Below are positions 44,201 to 57,279 of a DNA stretch of 64,000 nt, piece by piece. This DNA is from Entonaema liquescens. Taxonomy: Eukaryota; Ascomycota; Sordariomycetes; Xylariales; Xylariaceae. The stretch covers positions 3,906,001 to 3,970,000 of the forward strand of contig CADCSX010000002.1 of the NCBI GenBank assembly GCA_902805475.1, read 5' to 3'. Within the stretch, counting starts at the first letter, position 1. The number at the start of each line of letters is the position of its first letter. A program made the position numbers and the translations under genes. The notes beneath the pieces were generated by a model that was given only the letters and a program-made list of their open reading frames with translations, searched no databases and was not told the origin of the DNA.

Positions 44201-47200
44201 GGTTGGGCGTTGCGCACCCATGGTGTAGACTAGTTCGAATTTAACGCTGAAGTTCTCATCGCTCTCGTCGACAATATCACGGGTATTCGTATTGAGGTAC
44301 CCTTGGCTTTGTACCAGAGGACGACCGATCGTCTCCCTTCCTGTTAGCATACACTCGATACCCATGAGCTTGAAAGACAGGATGTGTTCGGGCTGGAGTA
44401 ATAATATACCCCCATTCCTCTTACAGGCCTCGAAAATCTTCCTAATCTCATTTATCTCGGTTCTTTCAACTTTCACGGCCCGAGAGAATGGCATGTGGTA
44501 GATCTGTCGGTCCAGCAGCCCTCCAAGCTTAGAGACAAGCATTTGGTACATTTGCCTTGACTGTGGCTTCCCAACAATTACCCGAACTAATCGAGAACCA
44601 TCTGCAAGCGCCGTTGCTACTATGGGTACAATGACAGATGATTTCCCTTCACCCATGTTCAACTGCATGACGGCATTCTTTTCCCCTCCAGGACTTCTCA
44701 TATTGTTGGCAATTTGCTCTTGCACAGGACGGATCATAAGGTCACCCTCTATTTCCAAGAGTAGAGACTCTGGGTAATCTCGTGGTTGCCAATTCGTATG
44801 ACCAGGATTTCGCAGTTCGCTCATTAGGACCGAAGGGTTGTGAATCGCGTTTAGTAAACGGTGAGCCCGCTGTAAATGAGAGATAGCCACGCCGTAATGG
44901 AGTATACAGCTCTTCCAGTCTTCTCGTAAATCTTGCCACCTGCTTCGACAAAGGCGTTGTAGGAAGAAGCTTGGAGACAGTCTTGGCCATTGGTGGATTG
45001 ACGCTAGAAGAGCTCGTGAGGTGCCCTGCTCGCCTCCTTCATCACAGACAACAGCGTTGACCATGTCCTTATAAATACTCTCCACCACTTCTTGGCAATT
45101 ACTATGATGGCTAATTAATAACTTCTCAATCTCTTGTATGCTTTCCGTTAGGTGATACTTTTTTCTCCAGCCTTGTAGTGATTGGGCACTACTCTTAAGA
45201 TCTGATACGTAGCGTCTCTCATATTCAGATTGCGCTTGTCTATCTAACCTTGACAGTAGTAAAGGAAGCTTCGGTGTCTCTTTGCTGTTATCGTCGACCA
45301 AGGATATGTACTGCGCCATATCGCCAATTGTGCATGGTGAGACATGAGGAGCTGAGGGGGTAAATACTTCGTCATCACTGGTAAACCCAGGGTTCCTCGT
45401 GCAAATCCATTCAGGATTAAGAGAAGAGAGTTCAGGAATTAGGCTTGGAATAACGCCTCGAGGAATTCCACCGCTGATCTTATTAAGATAATTCATGAGC
45501 AGATAGTTATGATAGCGCGGCCTGAAAATTTCTCCCGCCCTACTCACGACCCAGTCCTGCTTCACATAATTCCGCCATTCTGTAACATACGGAGCGTATG
45601 CGGGAATTTGTGGACACTCGCACGGCCATTGGGATCGTAGATGCTGAATGAGGACTCTAACCGCCTCACTTGAATTATTCTGAAATTCCTGACGTCGTCT
45701 ATTATAATAATCACGGCTGCTCTCCCACCCATACCTTGTCAAACTGTTTTCAGGACTTTCTGAGAACTGGTGGCGTATGTTAGAGATTGCGTTGTATAGA
45801 GGAGAATGGTCAAGGTGAAAGCCAAGGGATAGGTCGAAAGCATTAGCGTCGGGTAGACTGACGGCAGCCATTCCAGGAACTTTGAAAAGGGATGCCAAAA
45901 CCTGCATGATTGTCATGTCGGCACCATCGCTAAATGCAAGGGTAGAAAGCCAGAACATCACTTGGAACTTATCAGATTCAGTTGCTCTGTTGGCTAACGA
46001 TTGGTGAATTCGGATCCAGTGCTCAGCGACGAACTTGGTAGAGTTAATAAGCAATCCAGAATCATAGTTCAGTTTAATAGGAACATCAATAGACTGAGGC
46101 CCGATCACACGGTAAGTGGAGAGGAACCACCAGATACGTTCGCCCAAGTTTTCTGTAATAGTCTCTCCCAGGCTGAAGTGTTCTCGGAATATAATTCTTG
46201 ACACAGTAAAGGCTCGACGCGCTTTTTCGGAAGACCAGTCATTGTCTCGACTTTGATATTCTCTATCATATCGTGTAGTGTGGCGCTCAGCACCAAAACC
46301 CGAGACGCGAAATGTAGATGAGCGAATGTTATCGCGACGTAAGAGACTATCAACACGATGTAGGACGGGTGGGGAAACATAGGAGCTGGGGTAGAAAAGT
46401 TCCAAAGTGTTGGCTTGGTCATATATAGAGCGCACAGCCTGATAGAACTCATTATGCTGGGCTAAGAAGCCAAGTTCTGCGTCCCATGCTACAGTTTGCA
46501 TTTCTCTTGCATTCTCTGGGTAATAGCGTCGCTCCGGGGTAAGGCCGGCGATTTTCCCTAGGAGCTCAAAGTTCTCGTCTGTGAGCTGTATGAAAGACCG
46601 CACAGCGGCAGATTTCAGGATGAAGAGCGCTTCCTCCGTCCCTGTTTTCCTTGTCAAAGGATCTGGCAAGGGAAAGGAGGTAAGTGCGTGGAGGTATGAT
46701 AGGAGTAACCTGCCTTGCAGACTTCCATTGTTAACGAGCCTGCCAACTAAGCCGTCAACATCGTAGGCGTAAGCCTTGGTAGAGGATTCCTTGTCAATTA
46801 CAACACGTATGTGTCCGTTACGCCTTCCAAATATTACCTCTCCATTTGGGATGAGGACTTTGCGTCGAACCCGATTGTTGTCGCCTCTTAGCACAAGCTT
46901 CCCCCGAAGGCCAACCAGAGTCCCAATTGACTGATCTTTGTCTACTAACATACCTCGAAATTGCCGAGAATAGATCGAGGTCTCTCCCTCTTTTAGATAG
47001 AACCCTAGTTTTAACCTAGGGAATTCGATGTTCAAGGAATTATCCTGAAATGTAATTGTTGTCCAAGCAAGCATTTCGAGACGTCTCAAATGTGTCTTGA
47101 ACACTGCTTCTGCTGTCTTGCTCTTGATTCCAATAAGAAATGAGTTATCTTTGCGTAGGCGCCAATTATGACATGTAGTATCCGGACGTACCAATCTCCA

Positions 47201-50200
47201 ATTACTCTCGGAGTGAACCCAAGGAAGCTCCTTGGGGCAGAACTCGACATAGTCGCCAAGTTTGTTGTACCAATGAACAAAGTTATTGACGAACGTTGTT
47301 GGAAATGAGTCCTGGAAAACAGTCCGAGGAACTAGTTCAAACTCCTGGTCTTCAGTTGCTGCTCGGATAAGAAGTGTTTGGGCCTGTTCGTCTAAGCCAA
47401 AATCTAAACTATGATCATTGAAGGTTCTCTTGGAACTAAACCGCATCCCAGGCACCGAACTCGGTACGACCTCTAGAGTTGATTTTCCAAACAATACAGA
47501 ATACATATTGTGGCTTTCATATTTTCTGGGCAGTCGACCTAGAGGAGAGCCATCGACAAGGAGCTCGCCAGTCAAGAGACTGAAGCGGACGTCCAAAACA
47601 CCATCTCCGTTACTAGGTGTTGACCGGTTGACGACCCAATGATGGTATGGCTCCTTCCGGGTTTCCCACTTTCCCACTGCAGGAAATGCAGTCCAAGTCT
47701 TCTTGATAGCATTGTTTAATGCTAGGGTGCCCTTGGTTTTTACTCCGTCGATGAGGATACCAAAAGCTCGATACGCAAGTCCCTGCCACCTTCGATACAT
47801 AATAGAGGTCCAATCATCTCCTTCTTCCGGAATGCAGTTTATCCCTTCATTAATGACAATACTACACCGCATTAAAGTGCATGCGGGATCTGGTACGGCC
47901 AAAAGGGTGCAGAGATGCTCTTCTTCGACGTTGAAAGTATCCGCACAGATCAATGTTATCTTGGCCAACCTATGTCGTAGCTCGTCCTTTATATCGTCAT
48001 CTGTAGCGCGTTGGATTTTATCCTCTAAGTCGTAAATCCATTCTGAAGTGATCTTGCGAATATCAGCCAAGAATCCGAGACATCTGTCTTTTACATCTTG
48101 CCGAGGTGCCAGCGAAAGTAGACGTCTAGCTATGGAAACGAAGGTGCCATGTGCTCGAAAAGATTGCCAATTCTCCTTGACCCTGAGTAACGCCTTATCT
48201 AAGTTGTCTAGTAAAGCATAGCAAAATTTCGAATCACCAAGGGCTTTGTGGCCGGTTCTTAATATATCATCTCCATCGAGGGGTCCAGCTTGGAATATGC
48301 ATTGGGAGATAACTAAAGCGGTCTCTTCCTTCCTGAAGTCTACCCCTGGCGACGCAAGCTGCAATAGGATGTTTTGCCACTGAATTCGGAAGCCTAAAGG
48401 AAGAGACGTAAGCGCCTTGTACTCTTCCAGAGAAAGATTAGGAGGGCAGGTTGATTGGGTGGCTATAACCTTATTGGGCGGTGGGCCACTAGGTTCTGAT
48501 GGCACTCGATGAATAAATGGTTGTATCGGCGACATATTATCAGCTGGCATCTTTGGTAATGAGTACGTGCATAGTTCGGCCATTTTATCTGTGTACTTGA
48601 ACGGAGTGACGAAAACATTATCTGAGGCGTCATAATACTTTAAACGTAGACCATTATTGAGACAGACATCGTCTATAGTCGAGGTGGCAATACCTATCAT
48701 CTTCCGATGAGTTTGTATATTAGGCTTGACCTCGGATAACAACGTAATTCGTTGCTTCGAACTGAACCCTCTGAAGTCCATGGATAGAGGTGAATAGCCG
48801 TTTAACTTGCATTGAAAGCCTGTTTGCAGATGTCCTGTTGCTGAATCGTGCTCTAGCTTCAGGACGTCCGAAAGGATGAACACTGTAACGTCACGCCACT
48901 GACCAAATGAGCAAGGGACTAGGAGTTCAAATACAGTCGACTTTGCTTGTAGTTTATGCTCGGGTAATGGCCACTCGTATATATGGATTTCCATGCGCTC
49001 TGCCTCCTGAGAAACGTTACATTTCTCACAGTCCCAAGCGCAAACCTCAGAACGCTCCCCCGTTCTTGGGTCGATAATCGTTCGTTCGTCATGTTCGATC
49101 TCTTGGTATCTGTTTGTGAGACGTACGTACTCGTCTTTTTTTCGCTGGAACTCATCATACTTTGCTTTCCTGGCTCGGGCTGCCTTTTTGTCGATGGCAG
49201 TGTGTAGTTCCTTATGTTCGGCAGACTGGTCGAAAAACCGCACGGAAAAGCAGATACTGCTGCCAAACCCGTAAATCTCTTCATAGGGAATGTTGGCCTG
49301 TGATGCACGACCTATTAAATACTTTTCAATATTATATAGCCTCGTCATTTGGCTTTTCGCTGGCAGGTTCAAATTCGCCAAGAGACTTAAAGGTATGCCT
49401 GGTCCGTATTCCTTCAGTAAGTTGCAAATCCGAGTTGCTGACTTATCAGATGCAGCCCAAAGCTCAAGTATGGTAAGGACCATGACTGAGCTTAGCTCAG
49501 GGTTACCTTTATAGTGTGAGGACGCAGCTTTATAGTATTCTTCAATCAGTTCCCTCAGGGCACCACAGGTCCCAGATTTCGCTTCGTTACCTGCTAGCCA
49601 TGTAACCAGGTTTGAAGCCACCCAGGACTCAAATCTCGCCAGATTATACGTCATGTCAGGGTCCGAAGAAGATTCGAGTGGAGGCGGTGAGTAGCTGTCA
49701 TAGCTTATAAGCGGACAGCTCAACGGGATATCAACGTGCTGGTTACTTGTCTGGCGGCCCTCTATATCGTTCACAAATTCGACAAGGTTCGAGAGAGATA
49801 TGTGCGTATCTTGATCAAAGTTAAGATCCCGAAGCTTCCCTAGGTTGCTAGGAGCTCGGTTATCTTTCTGAATCTGCGACCATCTGTCTTGAAGAACTGG
49901 ATTTGCAGCCAACAAAGTTGACTCAACAAACTCCATCACAGGCCTTGGGATAGGTTCAGTAACCTTCTTGTACCGTCTGGAGATTTTGGCGGTCATGACT
50001 ACTAAAAGATCGCTGGATAGATCCTCGGGTGTCACTCGTGCTAAAACATGAGTCATAAAGTATATCATGAACGCTTTGTACATACGTTCCGGGCATGAGG
50101 ATGAACTAGCTGATCGTGTGAATAGAAGTTGCAGGACAACACGAATTAGAAGCCACAGCGCCGACCTATGCCACGGCAACTTGGAGTTCTCCCAAAACAC

Positions 50201-50974
50201 TTCCTCGCGAGTATTCTTCCAGATCTTCATCGCGTTTACTTGCTCGCCCATAGATAGCAAGAATGCAGAGAAGAGCTCGGTCACCATCTTTGGGTGTGTA
50301 GTGTCTCTAGTTTCATCTTGCATCTCATGAGCTTTTTGGACCTGAGGCTGGGCACCATGGGCTGGCTGACTGGTCATCTTGTCGAGGGTATAGACTACTG
50401 TATCTTGGAACCTGCGTTCCTGAAAAATGGCTAAGGGGATAGACACGGCTGAACCGGGAAATAATCGACGTAGTCTCCCTTCTGTTTCAATAACAGCGGA
50501 GTTAGAGGCAGATAGCTCGAACATCTCGACATGAACAGTTGTATCCAATTTCGAGAACATAACACCACAATTCTGAGCTTTGATGTGGCATGCAACCGAC
50601 ATACCTATTGGTAAATGTTTAGTCCACGATTATTATAGGGGTTAGTGTGAAGACCAACCTTTCTGGTCGAGGAGTTTAAAAGCCTCGCGGAGCCCTTTTT
50701 TGCCAGAGGATGATTTTTTTGCCGTGGGAGGCTGATAGCGATGAAGGTTCTGCATCGTAGTTATTGCGGAGTCCACAGCGTCGATCTCGTCTCCCTGTAC
50801 ATATCCTTTGAATATATCTAAGGCTTGAATGACTGTCTTTAGTAAGGCTTCTTCATTGTCGACGTCGTAATCGTCCCCATGAGGTAACTTTGGTGGAAGG
50901 AAAACATGATTGATAATGTAGCTGGCTTCTTCCTTAGACAGCTTGGTGTAATTTCCCGAATTATTCTGCGCCAT
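41287..50974 (-). CDS. giant DUF6606/DUF3638/DUF3645 protein with SecA-like helicase motifs
   Basis: Exons are 50974-50659, 50604-42899, 42742-42652 and 42593-41287; introns are 54, 156 and 58 nt. The product is about 3139 residues. The first join gives LLDQKGMSVACHIKAQNCG and the second FLDEAHTRGTDLKL, both matching the family as I remember it, which shows that three open frames are one gene. The N-terminus (about 10-280) fits DUF6606. Residues about 2080-2260 (DUF3638) hold the P-loop NMGEGKSS (G2090-K2093) and a DESD box at 2218-2221. DUF3645 (VPYRAKDNPSLRSEFSHPDV) is near 2394. DEAHTRGTD lies at 2672-2680, then KDRLVQACMRMRMLGEGQSV near 2705. These resemble SecA/SF2 motifs I, II, V and VI in order. 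Family members occur across fungi and some plants, with no established role that I know. A C-rich CEKC pair sits near 610. Likely cytosolic; no signal or membrane helix seen. Confidence 0.9.
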
Positions 50975-52294
50975 TAGGTCCTGCTATGATTGATTTTAAA
51001 AGCGGATAGGAGGGTGAAATGGGTATGGGATCTCAATGAAATAATAACGGCTCAACTAAAGTAGACTGATAGACTAATAGATCAAATTTCTTAAGGCTGT
51101 GAGCGTCTTGATGAAGTGAACCGAGGTGAAACCGGTGATGTATAATTTCAAAGTTGGGAGGGCTCCTGGGAGGGCTTCTGGGCAAGGCTTTATGCAAGCA
51201 GGCAAGAAAGTGTGGTTACCTAGGGGATTGTGAGGCTCCAACACATAGAGTACCTACCTACCTACCTCTTATAACATGGAACACTTCCACACTTCGCGTG
51301 TATTGGTACGGAAACCTGCGTGACGGAACGTGGAAGCCTACCGCCAATCGAAGCTGCGCAAGGCGTTTTTTGTAGTCATCTATGATATATGATATATCGT
51401 TCAAGTTGGGTTTTTTTCGTATAACTATAGTATACCTTAGGTACTTTGGAATTTACTATCTCAACCTTTTATTTTCTTGACGCTGGTACACTGCCCGCCT
51501 CATCAGGGTCCAAATGTAGTAGGTGACATGATCCTCCCTTTTTGGACATATTGACTTTAAGGCGTATTGAATATGCCTCCTCTCGAGTAAGGACTCTGGA
51601 ACGGCCATGAGGACGGTAGGAGATTTCCCTAGATTTTATGCCTAATCGCTTCTACGCGGTTTGGGTACCAACTGATACCTATCAATAGGTTACACCAGTT
51701 GGTACATGAGAATTGGCTTGATACGTGTGGTTTCATGCAACGGGATTCCTGTTTGAAATGTAAACGGTAAAAATCCGTTTGGTGATATGTCACATTCCGC
51801 TCTCCCCTATGAAAGTGGTAAAATTGTCTGGAGCGTACTTTGAAGATGTATGTAAGTATGTTCAAATAATGTGTTAGAGGTTCAGAACTTATTGTAGGGG
51901 AATTTACTATGAAGGTTCTTGTTGGTTAATGAAATTGTGGCTTAGGAGAACGAGCATAAAGGAGGGGGAGGCTTAGGTACCTCCAGTCCGCCTGGTCAGA
52001 TAGTACTTACTTACATGTACCTAATAGAAATGGAATTTGATTGGCCAATTGATTTAGGACGAGGTATCCTTGTCTCAAATCCGTCTAGGCTGGTCCCACT
52101 AAATACACATTATTATCATCAATTTCTCCACTTACGCCAACACGCGACATACTTTCCATCGACGCGATCTGTCTAGGTTAATAACTATTAGCGACTTGTT
52201 ACCTGCAAATCGATATCGGGGAGTCTGTGGACGTGCTGCAGTGTTTTTAGGGAACCAACCAATAAAACACCTCATTCGCCAGATATCCAATTCC
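50975..52294. other. divergent intergenic region
   Basis: Separates the giant gene from the HIRIP3-like gene, transcribed away from each other, so it holds both promoters. CTAC repeats lie at 51249-51267. Open frames at 51154-51375 and 51629-51865 have no support. Confidence 0.5.
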
Positions 52295-53887
52295 ATGGCG
52301 CCAACTACCGAAACCCTTGAGAAAGACCTCCGCGATGGGGTTCGCGCTTTTGTAGCCGAACGTGGGTGGGACCAGGTGACCGTGAATAATGTCCGACAAT
52401 ATGTTGAGGAACAAGGAGAGTTAGAGGAAGGATTCTTCAAGGCACCAGAGTGGGAGGCGCGTAGCAAGAAGATCATCAAGGAATTCGTTGTAAGTGATTC
52501 ATTATATTATAACTAGGTAGGTAACTACAGTTAACTAACTCATCCTGTTTAGGCCCAGTTACTAGCCGAGGAAGACGAAACCCCATCATCTCCTGCGGCC
52601 AAAGTCAAGTCGGAGGCCAAGAACGGCATTAAGCGACAATCGAGCGACGAGCCATCACCTGCGCCGAAGCGCCAGAAGAAAGCATCTCGCGCCGCTTCAT
52701 CCAAGACAGCCAAAGCGAAGAAGGAAGAATCAGAGTCAGATCTTAGCGACCTAGAGGATCGAAGCGACTTCGAAGATCACCCCAAAAAGGCGACTACGAA
52801 AAAAGTCACCAAAAAAGAGGAGTCTGATTCAGAGTTGAGTGATCTTGATTCGCTAGAGGATGAGCCCAAGAAAGCCAAGCCGCAGAAGTCTATTTCGCGT
52901 CGAGGGCCTAAGAAGGAAGAAACGGAATCCGAGTTGAGCGATCTAGATGAATCGGATGAGCCAAAGAAGAAAACAAAGAGCACCAAGAAGGCTACGCCTC
53001 GGCGCAAAGCCAAAGGAGTTACCAAAAAAGGCGATGCGGGGAGTGATCTAGAGGACCCAACGGCAGGAAAGAAGCGAAAACGCGCAGTACCTGCTAAGAA
53101 GCAGACCACGAAGCGTGCCAAAGCAGAATCAGATAGCGAAGACGATTTGTCCGACGGGAAGGATGAAGCCACAAAAGTCGAAGCTGAAACAGTTGGTAAT
53201 GGGAAAGCCAAATCCCAGCCCGGAGGGAATACCAAGGCGGAATCAAAGGAGGAGGATTCGGGAGAAGAAGCCAAACCCAATATTGCGGAAGACAAGGACA
53301 ATGAAGATGCTAAGGAGGCAGACAATAAGGAAGCAGATGCTAATGACTCAAGCTCGGATTTGTCGTCGGTCATAGATGATCCGCCTCCTAAGAAGCGCAA
53401 GCCCAGAGAACCAAAAGGTGCGCCTAAGCCTAAGCCGACGAAAGAATTGTCGGTAGACGAAGCGGAGATCAAGAAACTCCAAGGACAGTTAGTCAAGTGC
53501 GGCATTCGCAAAATATGGGGTATCGAGCTGAAGAAGTATGGCGACGACAGCAAGGCCAAAATTAGACATTTGAGAGGGATGCTTCGAGACGTTGGAATTG
53601 ACGGCCGCTTTTCCGAGGCGAAAGCTAAGGAAATTAAAGAAAAGAGGGAGCTTATGGCTGATCTAGAAGCTGTCACGGAGATGAATCGGAACTGGGGCAG
53701 TGGAGTAGGCGGGCGTGCTTCTAGAAGTAAGGCTACCAAGAAAATATCGAAGGAAGAATCCGACGAAGAGGAAGACGCCAAGGAGGAAGACGACGAAGGC
53801 GATGAAGACGAAGTCAAGGGTAACCCACGCGTGTCAAAGCGAATGGCTGATTTAGCCTTTCTTGGAAGCGACAGCGAGTCCGATTAA
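52295..53887 (+). CDS. HIRIP3-like histone chaperone with N-terminal DEK_C-type domain
   Basis: Exons are 52295-52489 and 52553-53887 (63-nt phase-0 intron), 509 residues. Residues 1-65 form a small helical domain of the DEK_C type (LEKDLRDGVRAFVAERGWDQVTVNNVRQYVEEQ). Residues about 80-360 are a long charged linker with at least three repeats built on ESELSDLD and Lys/Pro/Ser blocks, with many casein-kinase-2-like acidic serines and basic nuclear signals (KKRKR). The C-terminal block near 365-435 (KKLQGQLVKCGIRKIWGIELKK, then KIRHLRGMLRDVGIDGRFSEAKAKEI) is the HIRIP3/CHZ-like part. HIRIP3 family proteins bind histones H2A-H2B and the HIRA pathway, acting in the nucleus. The true ATG is at 52295; an upstream TTG in frame is not a start. 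The opposite strand is open over most of exon 2, a shadow of the repetitive coding. Confidence 0.85.
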
Positions 53888-54862
53888 ATTCTTTAGGAGG
53901 TAATAATAGGCACGAGACTGTTAGTGTGAAGTACGATATGAATGGGTTAATGATGACTGGGAAGTCTGATGAGATTTGTGTACTCTACATATAATTACTT
54001 GCCAGCATTCATCTTTTGAGCTATGAGGCTAAAAATGGCAACTGATCCCATGAACAAAACAGCATTGTAAAACTAATTTTGATTAGTTAACAAATGGCCA
54101 CCTATCCTAATAAGAAGGAATTACTAACAGCTCTACGCGAAATCTCCCTCTCTTCATCATCCGACCTCGCCTCGATGAAGAGCCGGCGTAGGTTTGGGAA
54201 GTTTGCCTAGGTTGTTAGTTGATGTAAGCATGTCATTCAGACTCTTCTTAACTTACCATGTAGTTTTGAACACGATACGCAAAGTATAAATCAAACGAAT
54301 CTTCGCGGTATAGCTGAATTTTTAGTCTCAAATTAGTTTTTTTCGGTTACTAGGTGGTAGGCTTTCGTATGAATCTCTTGGATTATGGAATAGTAATTAA
54401 TATAAAGAGAATGGAAGTGGACTTGTGTACGCAGGTACATCAAAGGCGCTATATAAAACTGGGTACCTGAATACATGTGAACCGTCACTGAAGTTTCAAG
54501 TCCTATTTGTGGCTTGTAAATTGTGGCTGTCACAGGCATCATTGATGGAGACACCGACTTCCAGGTTGGCTTTAAAGCTGGCAACCACGAACTGCACAAC
54601 TGGGCTTAGCCTTTTGATAAGTGAAGCGGCCAGGGGTTGATTTGAATGGGCAGCATTCTTTCAACTGCCATCACTCGACTCGTAGATCATTTTATTCTTT
54701 TAACTAAGACAACAGACGACATACGACACAAATAAAACAATCTGCCACTAACTTTTAATTAGAAAGAGGTCGAATACAGCTATAACAGCCCTAAAGGGGC
54801 CTCAAATTCTCAATCCTTTTCGCCTCCTTGACCCTCTATAAATCTCCCGATCCCGTGTCGAG
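53888..54862. other. intergenic region
   Basis: Contains the HIRIP3-like gene 3' flank and the AP-1 beta promoter. Short overlapping frames at 54333-54640 on both strands have no support. No other element is recognised. Confidence 0.5.
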
Positions 54863-57279
54863 ATGTCGGCGGTCAGTCGCATTCGCGGCGCTTTCGCCGT
54901 GCCTAGGAAGGGCGAGACGTTCGAGTTGCGAGCTGGTCTGGTATCTCAATATGCCTGGGAGCGAAAGGAATCAATTCAAAAGACCATCATGGCCATGACC
55001 TTGGGTAAAGATGTCTCACAGCTATTCCCTGATGTACTTAAGAATATCGCGACCGCCGACCTCGACCAAAAGAAACTCGTCTACCTCTACCTTATGTAAG
55101 TAGCCTGATGGTATCTAGGGATCCTCATGAGGTATCCCAAACCCCATTCAGGGAGTAAAGCTTACCCATATTTCAGGAATTATGCCAAGTCGCATCCCGA
55201 CCTATGCATTCTCGCTGTCAACACCTTCGTTCAAGACTCTGAAGACCCTAACCCCCTCATAAGAGCACTGGCCATCAGAACGATGGGTTGCATTCGAGTA
55301 GATAAAATGGTGGACTATATGGAGGAGCCTCTGCGAAAGACATTACGAGACGAATCACCCTACGTGCGAAAAACAGCTGCCATCTGCGTCGCGAAGCTAT
55401 TCGACTTGAACCCATCCATGTGCATAGAAAACGGCTTCCTGGAAATACTTCAGGAGATGATCGGGGACCCTAACCCTATGGTGGTTGCCAACTCGGTACA
55501 GGCTCTCTCGGAAATAACTGAGACGGCACCCGAAACGAGAGCATTAGTTATAACGCCGGCAACCCTCAAGAAATTGCTGATGGCCCTGAACGAGTGCACG
55601 GAATGGGGTAGGGTAACCATCCTTTCGACCCTGGCTGATTATCCACCTCAAGATGTGAAGGAGTCAGAACACATCTGCGAGCGAGTAGCGCCCCAGTTTC
55701 AACATGTGAACCCTAGCGTCGTGCTCGCTGCTGTGAAGGTAGTATTCATCCATATGAAGTTAATCAATGCGGATCTTGTCCGACAATATCTCAAGAAGAT
55801 GGCCCCTCCTTTAGGTCAGTTACTGCATTTATCGTATTAATCTGGGAACACTACTGACATATATATATATATATAGTTACTCTCGTTGCATCCGCCCCCG
55901 AAGTCCAGTATGTCGCGTTACGAAATATCGACCTCCTTCTTCAGGCCAAACCCGACATCCTAAGCAAGGAACTAAGAGTGTTCTTTTGCAAGTACAATGA
56001 CCCGCCTTATGTCAAGCTTCAAAAACTCGAAATTATGGTCAGGATAGCAAACGAGAAAAACTACGAGCAGTTACTGGCCGAATTGAAAGAGTATGCCTTG
56101 GAAGTAGATATGGATTTCGTTCGACGAGCTGTCAAGGCTATCGGCCAAGTTGCAATTAAGATCGAAAGCGCAAGCGAAAAATGTGTCAATGCGCTACTGG
56201 ATCTAATCGCTACTAAGGTCAACTATGTGGTTCAAGAAGTGATAGTGGTCATCAAGGATATTCTCCGAAAATATCCTGGCTACGAAGGCGTCATCCCAAC
56301 TCTCTGCAATCACATCGACGAGCTAGATGAACCCAACGCCAGAGGTTCACTAATATGGATTGTTGGCGAGTATGCAGAAAAGATTAATAATGCAGATGAA
56401 ATATTGGCGAGCTTTGTAGACGTCTTCCTGGAAGAGTTTACACAGACACAACTGCAAATTCTGACTGCCGTTGTCAAATTATTCTTAAAAAAGCCAGGGA
56501 ACAATCAAGGTCTGGTACAAAAGGTTTTACAAGCTGCAACGGCAGAAAACGACAACCCAGATATTCGAGACCGAGCATATGTCTATTGGCGACTTTTGTC
56601 GGGGGATCTTGCTGTTGCAAAGGTACCGTGCTCTTAACCCCCGCCCCCCTTTTTATTTAGTTCAATAACTGATCTGTATCAGAGCATCGTCCTCTCACAG
56701 AAACCAGCCATCTCAACCACAATGACAAGTCTACCAGCAACTTTACTAGAGCAGCTTCTCGGCGAACTTTCAACTTTGGCATCTGTCTACCACAAGCCGC
56801 CCGAGTCCTTCGTTGGCAAGGGCCGTTTCGGTGCCGATGAAATCCAGCGAGCTGCCATCCAGGAACAGCGACAGAATGCGGCTGAAAACCCTATCGCGGC
56901 ATCAGTTGCAGGCACTCAAAACGGGACATCGGCGCAGAACAACATCGAAAACCTTTTGGATATCGATTTCGATGGCGCAGCGCCGGCTTCACAAGAGCAG
57001 AATTCGGCGACGGCTACCCCGGAACGCGTAGCAAGTCCGGCCGGCGGAGCTCCGTCGAGCGGATTGGCGGATATGATGGGTCTCTTTGATGCCCCGCCAC
57101 CTCAAAGCAATCCCGCTAGCAGTAGCGGCGGTGCGAATGATCTAATGAACGGATTTGAAGGGTTAGATTTGGGTGGGTCAAGTCAACCTCCTCCAGCATC
57201 CGTCCAGCTTGGTCACGGAAGCGCGAGCACAGAACAGAAGAAACCTACGAACAATGACGATCTACTGGGTCTCTTCTAG
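54863..57279 (+). CDS. APL2: AP-1 complex beta subunit (beta-adaptin)
   Basis: Exons are 54863-55095, 55177-55814, 55877-56622 and 56683-57279, giving 737 residues. The trunk is highly conserved: start MSAVSRIRGAFAVPRKGE, ELRAGLVSQYAWERKESIQK, LMNYAKSHPDLCILAVNTFVQD, DPNPLIRALAIRTMGCIRV, and helical HEAT/ARM repeats to about 585. After TMTSLPATLLEQLL the protein becomes a flexible hinge. The hinge holds NIENLLDIDFDG and GLF/LLGLF motifs, clathrin-box-like sequences (LLDIDF, LLGLF at the C-terminus). No appendage domain follows, which is the usual fungal AP-1 beta build (about 730 residues). The subunit joins gamma, mu and sigma to form the clathrin adaptor at the trans-Golgi network and endosomes. 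Intron 2 has a weak GTCAGT donor and an AT-repeat before its acceptor. AP-2 beta is the alternative; length and hinge favour AP-1. Confidence 0.93.

Noticed and set aside
52777..53817. 346-codon Ser-rich minus-strand open frame
   Set aside because: Complete shadow of the HIRIP3-like gene, caused by its Lys/Glu/Ser repeats; no independent features.
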